Assembly (NCBI GenBank): GCA_030603805.1
Contig: JAUVXD010000013.1
Coordinates: 1-38,932, forward strand
Length of the DNA: 38,932 bases
Reading direction: 5' to 3'
DNA from: Acholeplasmataceae bacterium
GTDB lineage: Bacteria; Bacillota_I; Bacilli_A; Acholeplasmatales; Acholeplasmataceae
The notes under the pieces were generated by a model. That model searched no databases. It saw nothing but the letters and a program-made list of their open reading frames with translations, and was not told the origin of the DNA. Made by a program: the position numbers and the translations under genes. This document shows positions 32,946 to 38,932 of the stretch, one piece after another; positions within the stretch are counted from its first letter, which is position 1; each line of letters starts with the position of its first letter.

Positions 32946-32970
32946 AAAGGCTGCCGAAACAGCCTTTTTT
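32946..32970 (+). terminator. Terminator after the 221-residue membrane protein gene
   Basis: An 8-bp stem AAAGGCTG/CAGCCTTT with a 6-base loop, followed by T residues. Confidence 0.85.
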
Positions 32971-33971
32971 TATGCCTTTTGCTTTATACCTTTAAGTGTT
33001 TTATACCATGTGGTTGATAGTTCAATAGCCAGTAATACACAGATGATTACACTCATTATTGTCACACCTTTTGAAAATCCAGAAAGTACTTGATCTAAAG
33101 TAAAGTCAGTATATGATGCAATACTTTCAAAAACAGCAGGTAAAATAAGTCTAGAATTGTTAATAAAGATCAGTGCGAGAGATGTGGATAGTAGTTCGAA
33201 TGCTGTATGTAGAATCGCAATGTTTAATTTCCATTCACCTACATATAGTTTTAAGATATAAACCATGACACCAAAAACTGCTGATATGATGAAATAAGGC
33301 ACGAACTGTTTAGCCACACTTTGATTAAAGATTTCTGTGACATAAAAGCCTTGATCATTTGAAATCACGATGTATTCTAAGTAATTCATTAATACTGCAA
33401 TAAAGAGTGCAGAAAAAGTTACTGTCAAAATTAATCCAACAATCGTCTCACCTTTAGAGATCTTAGTTCCAGTTGGCTTTGGAATTTCAGGAAGATCTTT
33501 CATTTTCCATTCATCTTTACAGTTAGCAGTCATACTGTAATCCACAATCCAAAAAATTAAGGTAACCCAAGCAAATGCTGTAAATAAACCACTAATCACT
33601 TTGGATAAGACTTTAAAGAAGACTTCAAAGATTTGTAAAAATATATTCGTAGCTTCAAGATTGATAACCGCTTCAATTGAACCTGTCACTGCCATAACTG
33701 CAATAACGATAATAAAGACGATTTTTAAGACGTTTATATAGTCATTGAAGTATAAAGGAGAAATAACATAGTTTTTCTTTTCTTGATAATTAAATGCGAG
33801 CTTTCTTGGGCTACCCAAGTTCATTAAAACTTTTTCAATATCCGCTTCTGATGGATGTTCAGGTAGCATGTCATAGATGTTTGCTTTAAGTTCTTCTTTG
33901 ACTTCTTCCCGATTTTTTTCTGGAAGTCTTTTTGTTACTGCGTAAATATAGCGTTCAATATAATCTTTCAT
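32970..33971 (-). CDS. HAAS-domain membrane protein, partner of PadR
   Basis: 333 residues. The first 75 form the HAAS helical domain (MKDYIERYIYAVTKRLPEKN, then EEVKEELKANIYDML and LMNLGSPRKLAFNY), which is known from PadR-linked membrane proteins and DUF1700-like sensors. About six membrane helices follow. The ribosome site GGAGG lies in the last codons of the PadR gene, 3 bases upstream, so the pair is translationally coupled. HAAS/PadR pairs are thought to control envelope or stress responses; the signal is unknown. Confidence 0.85.
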   Translation of the reverse strand: MKDYIERYIYAVTKRLPEKNREEVKEELKANIYDMLPEHPSEADIEKVLMNLGSPRKLAFNYQEKKNYVISPLYFNDYINVLKIVFIIVIAVMAVTGSIEAVINLEATNIFLQIFEVFFKVLSKVISGLFTAFAWVTLIFWIVDYSMTANCKDEWKMKDLPEIPKPTGTKISKGETIVGLILTVTFSALFIAVLMNYLEYIVISNDQGFYVTEIFNQSVAKQFVPYFIISAVFGVMVYILKLYVGEWKLNIAILHTAFELLSTSLALIFINNSRLILPAVFESIASYTDFTLDQVLSGFSKGVTIMSVIICVLLAIELSTTWYKTLKGIKQKA

Positions 33972-33974
33972 ATT

Positions 33975-34307
33975 TTAGTCCTCCTTAATAATTAATGCCA
34001 TTTCTTGGATGAGTTTATGCCATTCTTTAATCACTGCTTGATAAATCTCACGACCAGACTTGCTTAAACTATAATACTTTCTTGGTCTTGCTTCAGTTGT
34101 ATCCCACTCGCTTTGGAGTAATCCTTGTGATTCTAATCTTCGAAGTAGGGGATAGAGTGTTCCAGCTTCCATTTGTATACCTTTGTCTTCAAGAGATTGA
34201 AGTAAAGAGTATCCATATTGATTTCGACTGAGTTGACTGAGTACAGCGATGATTTGAGTCCCACGTCTCAGTTCGACAATCAAGTTGTCTAATATACTTT
34301 GATCCAT
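33975..34307 (-). CDS. PadR-family transcriptional regulator
   Basis: 110 residues. The winged-helix motif is well kept: IIAVLSQLSRNQYGYSLLQS, then EAGTLYPLLRRLESQGLL and the wing RKYYSLSKSGREIYQ. It is a dimeric repressor of the PadR-s1 type. It precedes the HAAS membrane protein in a two-gene operon. A strong promoter carries a perfect palindrome in its spacer, so the operon is probably self-regulated. Start supported by GAGGTG 7 bases before the ATG. Confidence 0.95.
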   Translation of the reverse strand: MDQSILDNLIVELRRGTQIIAVLSQLSRNQYGYSLLQSLEDKGIQMEAGTLYPLLRRLESQGLLQSEWDTTEARPRKYYSLSKSGREIYQAVIKEWHKLIQEMALIIKED

Positions 34308-34328
34308 TGTTAGTCACCTCATGCTTTG

Positions 34329-34358
34329 ATTATACTGTATGTCATACACTATTGTCAA
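34329..34358 (-). promoter_or_regulatory. PadR-HAAS promoter with palindromic operator
   Basis: On the minus strand: TTGACA (complement of 34353-34358), an 18-base spacer and TATAAT (complement of 34329-34334), both perfect. The spacer holds the palindrome TGTATG-A-CATACA (34336-34348), a typical PadR-type operator position. Confidence 0.75.
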
Positions 34359-34499
34359 TACAATAATATTAATTTTTTTATTTTATTGTTTGAATAGATA
34401 CTTAAAAAATAAAAAATGTATTCGATTGTGACATTCATTTTTTAATAAAAATGCTATTCTATTTATGGTGTCCATTAAATATTCATTCTTGGTGAACTT

Positions 34500-35417
34500 A
34501 TGACAAAAAAAGTGCATTTGGCAGGCATTGCCATGGCAACCATTTTCGGTTTTTCGTTTATGTTTTCAAAAATGGCGTTACTTTATATCAGTCCGATTGG
34601 TTTGATTGCTTATCGTTTTTTAGTTGCATTGATTGTCTTTGAGATTTTAAGACTTTCTAAGGTAATTAAAATTCGCTTTCAAAGATCCCAATTTAAATAC
34701 TTATTTTGGGTTGCCATTTTTCAACCCATTCTTTATTTTCTTTTTGAGACTTATGGTCTTGAGCGTACGACATCAGGTGAAGCTGGGATGATGATTGCAT
34801 TAATTCCAATTTTTGTCACATTACTCTCCACTGTTATTCTTAAGGAAAAACCAAGACCCATCCAATTTTTATTTATTATATTAAGCGTATCAGGCGTTCT
34901 ACTCATCCAAATATTAAAAGCTGAAGGTGGCCTTGAAGTTGAGGTTTTAGGATTTCTTCTCCTTTTAGGTGCTGTTTTATCTGCAGCTCTCTTTAATATT
35001 GCATCAAGAACTGCATCAAGAACTGTGAAGCCTTATGAACTCACCTATTTTATGATGCTATTTGGTGCTATCGTTTTTAATATCATGTACTTCATTGATT
35101 TAATCATCAAAGGTAAAGTCTTGTCCTATATCACCAACCTCTTTTATATTGAATTACTCATCCCTATATTTTATTTAGGCATTATTGCATCTATTGGTGG
35201 ATTCTTTTTGGTGAACTTTGCCTTAAGTAAAGCCCCGGCTCATATTACAAGCATTTATGCGAACCTTTCAACCATTGTTGCGATCATTGCAGGCGCAATT
35301 TTACTCTCTGAACCCCTTTATAGTTATCATCTGATCGGGGGGTTGATGATTGTTACTGGTGTTTATGGGACGGTAGCTTTTAGAAAATATAAGAAGCATC
35401 GCGTCGTAACAGAATAG
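34500..35417 (+). CDS. EamA/DMT-superfamily transporter, second copy
   Basis: 305 residues, ten helices in two EamA repeats. The first begins ATIFGFSFMFSKMALLYISP and has YGLERTTSGEAGMMIALIPI, the usual helix 3-4 signature. The second ends ANLSTIVAIIAGAILLSEPL. The basic tail (FRKYKKHRVV) is cytosolic. It is only distantly similar to the EamA protein at 10.3 kb, so the two probably export different metabolites. A GGTG site precedes the ATG. No neighbour hints at the substrate. Confidence 0.88.
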   Translation: MTKKVHLAGIAMATIFGFSFMFSKMALLYISPIGLIAYRFLVALIVFEILRLSKVIKIRFQRSQFKYLFWVAIFQPILYFLFETYGLERTTSGEAGMMIALIPIFVTLLSTVILKEKPRPIQFLFIILSVSGVLLIQILKAEGGLEVEVLGFLLLLGAVLSAALFNIASRTASRTVKPYELTYFMMLFGAIVFNIMYFIDLIIKGKVLSYITNLFYIELLIPIFYLGIIASIGGFFLVNFALSKAPAHITSIYANLSTIVAIIAGAILLSEPLYSYHLIGGLMIVTGVYGTVAFRKYKKHRVVTE

Positions 35418-35573
35418 TTTTTATGCATTAAATTATTACTTTTTATTTCAAAATGATTACTTTTTTCTTAACTATAACCTCATGACACAAAGATGACATA
35501 ATTGAATACTATAATGAAGGCACAAAGCAAATATGACATCATCACTTTATATAAACCTTCTGGAGGCCGTTTC

Positions 35574-37262
35574 ATGCGTCGTTTTCATAAAAAACTCATG
35601 ATTCCAATCACTGGTATTTTATTGTTCGTCTTTTTTTTGATGCTTGTTTCTCGTCGTGATGTTCTTTTTATCGATGTTGAAGATGGTCTACTTGATCTTT
35701 CAGATGTTCAGGAAAACAAGACATTATCCTTAGGTGGCACCTGGATTTATTATGAACATCAACTCTATGGCGATTTACTTTTGGATGGTGAAATCAAAAC
35801 AGTACCTCACCTATTTGAACCCCATGTTCATTATGCGACCTATGTTGCAGTCTTAACTGGCTTAAAGCCGATGATGCTTTATGATATTGCACTCAAAGAT
35901 GCTGGAACTGCATATAGGTTATATGTCAACGATCAGTTGATATTATCTAATGGTGTTGTGTCGAATCAAATAGAGAGTTTTGTGCCTTACTCAAGATTTG
36001 AACATGCAACTTTTTTCGCAGATGAAAACGGACAAGCTGAAATTATCATATCTATTGCAAGTTATGGTGTCTCTCGATCAGGTTTTTGGGAAAAAATTGA
36101 AATATCTCCAAGCGGAATTGCTTCAACTCTTTATCATAATCAATTGCTTGTCACAACATTAATGTCTGGATGGTTTATCGCACTCGCCGTTTTTTTCACA
36201 TCACTGCATATTTTATCTAGAAAAGAACAACGTGGTTTACTACTAGGACTCTTTGCATTATTAATAGCGCTTAGAATTCTCATTACAAATCAAAGAATTT
36301 TACTTTATATGCTTCCCTATCTACCTTGGTCTTTAGTGATTAAACTTGACTATGGTATGGGTATGATTCTTTTTCCAATCTTTGGACTCCTATTGACACG
36401 TATGGATTTTGTGAAGCGAAACGTCATCGTCGATCGGCTTTTATTTTCATCTGTGGTTGTCCTTCTTTCTTTATCTGTTCTCTTATCCGCCCAGCAGTAC
36501 TTTATCGTATTTGAGATATTTAAGTATGCTTTATTAATTACATCGCCCTATTTTATCTATATGATGCTCATGGGTATATCAAAAAAAATACGAGGTGCAA
36601 AATCATTTTTTATTACATCTCTCTTTTTACTTGTAGCAACCATCCTTGAAATGTTTTTTAACCACAATCAAACACTCATGCTTTATGCAGCCTTCATACT
36701 CGTCAACTTAATTTCCATCATTTTTGCTGAAGATTTCATTATCTCTAAAGCTCTCAATCAAAGATTAGAAGATACACTCATGATTGATCCATTAACCAAT
36801 GTTTATAACAGACTCTTCTTAAATCAACTCATTGAGACCAATTGTAAAAACACAATGCTTAAAGAAGATACGTTGGTTTTGTTCATTGATTTCAACACAT
36901 TTAAACAGACCAATGATCTTCATGGACATGTCATTGGCGATCAAATTTTAATTGAGATTGCTCAACGAATGAAAGAGTTCTTTGAACACAAAGCTTTTAT
37001 CACCCGATATGGTGGTGATGAATTCGTGATTTTATACCCAATTAAAGCTAACCAAGATGTTGAAAGACTCGTGGAAGCCCTAAAGTCCTACATCGCACAG
37101 CCTATCGAAATTCAAAACCAACGCTTCATACAAACTGTATCGATTGGATATTCACTGTTTAATCCTTCAATGGATCATTTAGAAGAAACCATACGCATGA
37201 GTGATTCTGATATGTATTTAAGAAAAACAGATTTTCAAACAGAAGCTCTATTCAAAAAATAA
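35574..37262 (+). CDS. Membrane-bound GGDEF diguanylate cyclase with extracellular sensor
   Basis: 563 residues or nearly so, from the ATG at 35574, which has TGGAGG upstream; the frame opening at 35502 has none. One N-terminal membrane helix (about 9-28) is followed by an extracellular beta-rich domain (about 30-200) resembling 7TMR-DISM-type ligand domains. Seven helices follow (about 210-400), then a GGDEF domain with DPLTNVYNR and RYGGDEF (478-484). The residues where an RxxD inhibitory site would be (EHKA) do not match, so product inhibition is probably absent. It should make cyclic di-GMP in response to an outside signal. No EAL or PilZ protein is in the window. Confidence 0.9.
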   Translation: MRRFHKKLMIPITGILLFVFFLMLVSRRDVLFIDVEDGLLDLSDVQENKTLSLGGTWIYYEHQLYGDLLLDGEIKTVPHLFEPHVHYATYVAVLTGLKPMMLYDIALKDAGTAYRLYVNDQLILSNGVVSNQIESFVPYSRFEHATFFADENGQAEIIISIASYGVSRSGFWEKIEISPSGIASTLYHNQLLVTTLMSGWFIALAVFFTSLHILSRKEQRGLLLGLFALLIALRILITNQRILLYMLPYLPWSLVIKLDYGMGMILFPIFGLLLTRMDFVKRNVIVDRLLFSSVVVLLSLSVLLSAQQYFIVFEIFKYALLITSPYFIYMMLMGISKKIRGAKSFFITSLFLLVATILEMFFNHNQTLMLYAAFILVNLISIIFAEDFIISKALNQRLEDTLMIDPLTNVYNRLFLNQLIETNCKNTMLKEDTLVLFIDFNTFKQTNDLHGHVIGDQILIEIAQRMKEFFEHKAFITRYGGDEFVILYPIKANQDVERLVEALKSYIAQPIEIQNQRFIQTVSIGYSLFNPSMDHLEETIRMSDSDMYLRKTDFQTEALFKK

Positions 37263-37283
37263 AATCTCAAACCAAAACAAAGT

Positions 37284-37315
37284 GTATCTAGTCCTCCTAG
37301 ATACTTCTTTTTTTC
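37284..37315 (+). terminator. Terminator after the GGDEF gene
   Basis: An 8-bp stem GTATCTAG/CTAGATAC with a 5-base loop and TTCTTTTTTTC. Confidence 0.85.
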
Positions 37316-37344
37316 AACTGTTCGTGATTTTAGTGAATTTCGTG

Positions 37345-37350
37345 TATAAT
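37345..37350 (+). promoter_or_regulatory. -10 box of the cyclophilin-rluF unit
   Basis: TATAAT 29 bases before the ATG at 37379, with a TG-like extension (GTGTATAAT). The -35 is weak. Confidence 0.5.
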
Positions 37351-37378
37351 TAATGTCGAACAGAAAGGAAATGTCGAT

Positions 37379-37909
37379 ATGAACTATTCAAACTATTTAG
37401 ACCCAAACAATCCCTTAGTTACACTTAAAGTTAAAGATTTAGGCACCATCATACTCGAACTTTTTTATGATGTTGCACCCAACACCGTGTGCAATTTTAT
37501 TCATCTCATTCAACAAAACTATTATCAAGGACTCATTTTCCATCGGATTATCCCGGGTTTTATGATTCAAGGCGGATGGGGTAAAGAAACAGGATGCCCA
37601 ATCAAAGGTGATTTCAAATCCAATGGTTTTGATAATCCTTTAAAGCATGATCGTGGGGTGATTTCCATGGCACGAACCAATGATCCCAATTCTGCAACTT
37701 CACAGTTTTTCATCATGCATCAAGCAGCACCACATTTAGATGGGGCTTATGCAGCATTTGGTGCTGTCGTTTCAGGTATTGAGGTCGTTGATCAGATTGC
37801 TGTCTCGCCTAGAGATTTTAGAGATAAGCCTCAAAAAGATATCGTGATTGAATCGATGACCATTGATTTAAAAGGCAAAACATATCCTCAACCGATATGC
37901 TTTAGATAA
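37379..37909 (+). CDS. Cyclophilin-type peptidyl-prolyl isomerase
   Basis: Catalyses cis-trans turns at proline during protein folding in the cytosol. 176 residues with the family signatures FHRIIPGFMIQGG (Arg near 61), SATSQFFIMH and LDGAYAAFGAVVSGIEVVD. No signal peptide, so cytosolic. It is followed after 3 bases by the RluF-type gene, an operon pairing without an obvious functional link. Confidence 0.95.
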   Translation: MNYSNYLDPNNPLVTLKVKDLGTIILELFYDVAPNTVCNFIHLIQQNYYQGLIFHRIIPGFMIQGGWGKETGCPIKGDFKSNGFDNPLKHDRGVISMARTNDPNSATSQFFIMHQAAPHLDGAYAAFGAVVSGIEVVDQIAVSPRDFRDKPQKDIVIESMTIDLKGKTYPQPICFR

Positions 37910-37912
37910 TCC

Positions 37913-38611
37913 ATGCCTACACGTATCAATAAATATTTAAGTGAAGTTGGTTTTTGTTCAAGAAGGGAAGCAGACCGTCTCATTGAACGCGGACAAGTTC
38001 GCATTAATGACCGTCTAGCCGTCATCGGCGATCAAGTCGATGTTGATGATAAGGTTTCAGTTAATGGTAAAAACTTAACCCCCGACCAGCCTTTTGTCTA
38101 TATTGCTTTAAACAAGCCCGTTGGCATCACTTCAACTACAGATCCTAAAATTAAATCCAATATTGTCGACTTCATGAAGTATCCGAAGCGTATTTTCCAT
38201 GTGGGCAGGTTAGATAAAGATAGCGAGGGTCTCATTTTAATGACCAATGACGGTGATATCGTCAATGAAATCCTACGCGCTGAAAATGCCCATGAGAAAG
38301 AGTACATGGTTACTGTCGATCGCATTCTTTCTGCTGACTTCAAAGACAAAATGGAAAGTGGTGTTCCAATACTTGGGACAATCACTAAACCTTGCAAAAT
38401 TGAAATTGTTGGACCTAAAACGTTTAAAATCATTTTAATTGAAGGGCTTAATCGTCAAATTAGACGCATGTGTGAATTTTTCGGATATCGTGTCATCTAT
38501 TTAAAAAGAATTCGAATCATGAATATTAAACTTGATGTTCCCGTAGGGAAATATCGATACTTAACTGAAACAGAAACCAAAAAACTATTTGAACTCATTG
38601 AGAAAAAATGA
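37913..38611 (+). CDS. rluF: RsuA/RluF-family 23S rRNA pseudouridine synthase
   Basis: 232 residues. An S4 RNA-binding domain (residues 1-60, with INKYLSEVGFCSRREADRLI) precedes the catalytic domain. In that domain GRLDKDSEGLILMTNDG carries catalytic Asp101, and GLNRQIRRMCEFFGY contacts RNA. The segments TTDPKIKSNIVDFM and NEILRAENAHEKEYMVTV match RluF better than RluB or RsuA, so U2604 of 23S rRNA is the probable target; that choice is moderately sure. Start is 3 bases after the cyclophilin stop with a weak ribosome site, so translation is probably coupled. Confidence 0.92.
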   Translation: MPTRINKYLSEVGFCSRREADRLIERGQVRINDRLAVIGDQVDVDDKVSVNGKNLTPDQPFVYIALNKPVGITSTTDPKIKSNIVDFMKYPKRIFHVGRLDKDSEGLILMTNDGDIVNEILRAENAHEKEYMVTVDRILSADFKDKMESGVPILGTITKPCKIEIVGPKTFKIILIEGLNRQIRRMCEFFGYRVIYLKRIRIMNIKLDVPVGKYRYLTETETKKLFELIEKK

Positions 38612-38640
38612 CGCACTCCAATCTGGACTTGCGTCTTTTT
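38610..38640 (+). terminator. Terminator after rluF
   Basis: Outer stem GACGCA/TGCGTC and inner TCCA/TGGA, followed by TTTTT. Confidence 0.8.
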
Positions 38641-38689
38641 TAATCCTTTATTTTACATGATTAAACGCGATAGTGCAACGCATTTTTTT

Positions 38690-38746
38690 TGAAAATGCTT
38701 ACTTTTAGAATGTATGTAAATGTAAATTTTGCTGAGAGCATTTTCA
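38690..38746. repeat. Long-loop inverted repeat
   Basis: TGAAAATGCT (38690-38699) and its exact complement AGCATTTTCA (38737-38746), separated by 37 bases. A transcript would form a 10-bp stem. Could be part of a small RNA, a protein-binding site or a mobile-element relic. Confidence 0.45.
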
Positions 38747-38750
38747 TGTA

Positions 38751-38773
38751 AAAAAGACGAAACGCCCTCTTTT
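38751..38773 (-). terminator. Possible terminator for a minus-strand gene at the window end
   Basis: On the minus strand AAGAGGGCG and CGTCTTTTT pair along 9 positions with several G-U pairs around a TTT loop, then T. Weak, but correctly placed for the gene ending at 38849. Confidence 0.35.
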
Positions 38774-38848
38774 CTTTTTGTTTTTTATTGATATAATGAT
38801 GACACAAGGTAGTGTCAAAAGTTTAATGGAAGATATGAATGAACATGA

Positions 38849-38932
38849 TTAAGCGACATATCGAACTCGTTCAAATAGAGTTGTTGTATAATCCATGATT
38901 TTGAGCCACTGATTAGGCATAAGATCATCAGA
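38849..38932 (-). CDS. Possible C-terminal end of a gene cut by the window edge
   Basis: A minus-strand frame enters from the window edge and runs 27 codons to TAA, ending with NQWLKIMDYTTTLFERVRYVA. The W...I......F..R spacing is faintly like the end of Mutator/IS256-type transposases, and the GTGTCAAAAGTTTAATGG sequence just beyond could be an element end. This is weak, and any gene could end here. Confidence 0.35.
   Translation of the reverse strand, partial: SDDLMPNQWLKIMDYTTTLFERVRYVA

Larger units (their letters stand above)
38612..38932. other. End region without a complete gene
   Basis: About 320 bases. Besides the rluF terminator it contains a long inverted repeat (38690-38746), a possible minus-strand terminator (38751-38773), a TATAAT box at 38793-38798, a small palindrome TGACAC/GTGTCA, and a minus-strand frame open to the edge. 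It reads as an intergenic spacer leading to a gene beyond the window. Confidence 0.5.

Noticed and set aside
38845-38898. A 17-codon plus-strand frame starting with ATG at the window end
   Set aside because: No ribosome site at proper spacing and very short; the opposite-strand frame open to the edge is the better candidate.

Overview
The window is one contiguous stretch of AT-rich, densely packed bacterial DNA. TGA works as a stop codon (thpR, fdrA and the DUF1116 gene all end in TGA), so the standard bacterial code applies. Strong purine-rich Shine-Dalgarno sites, TTGACA/TATAAT promoters and U-tailed hairpin terminators point to a low-GC Bacillota or Mycoplasmatota-type organism. A fermentative member of the Acholeplasma/Izemoplasma sphere is my best guess, but it is an inference. 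I see no tRNA, rRNA or CRISPR, and no certain insertion sequence.

Layout. 1-1.5 kb: thpR-ndk and a DUF1294 membrane protein. 1.6-4.4 kb: a GH81 beta-1,3-glucanase lipoprotein, whose likely partner is a GH16 glucanase at 11.7-12.4 kb with a very similar upstream motif. 4.4-6.9 kb: an ion-transporter-superfamily permease and a ring-opening amidohydrolase of the cyanuric acid hydrolase/barbiturase family. 7-14.2 kb: a TerB-like protein, an RluA-type pseudouridine synthase, an RCC1-repeat lipoprotein, an EamA transporter, two related small membrane proteins, a sugar-nucleotide-type epimerase and a VOC protein. 14.2-24.9 kb: upp, then a tightly packed minus-strand operon (permease, biuret-hydrolase-like amidase, second permease, DUF2877, FdrA, DUF1116, carbamate kinase) and a divergent PucR-family regulator. 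24.9-38.9 kb: HI0933 flavoprotein, YfcC-type carrier, Asp/Glu racemase, TrhO, Fe-alcohol dehydrogenase, several membrane proteins, a PadR/HAAS pair, a second EamA transporter, a membrane GGDEF protein, a cyclophilin and an RluF-type pseudouridine synthase.

The most interesting system is the nitrogen-heterocycle module. FdrA, DUF1116 and DUF2877 correspond to AllF, AllG and AllH, the three proteins needed for oxamate transcarbamylase in E. coli, and carbamate kinase is the ATP-forming partner. Nothing for allantoin breakdown is visible. Instead the window holds a ring-opening amidohydrolase with three Ser/Lys pairs and an isochorismatase-fold amidase closely resembling biuret hydrolases. I propose an ATP-yielding route: ring opening of cyanurate or barbiturate, then phosphorolysis of the carbamoylated product (allophanate, biuret or ureidomalonate) to carbamoyl phosphate, then ATP, NH3 and CO2. 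CcpA-like boxes in front of the amidohydrolase, the permease/pucR pair and the GH81 gene suggest shared catabolite control.

A second theme is beta-1,3-glucan use: a surface-anchored GH81 enzyme and a GH16 enzyme without a visible signal peptide, under a possible common LacI-type operator. The rest is housekeeping, RNA modification and small membrane proteins.
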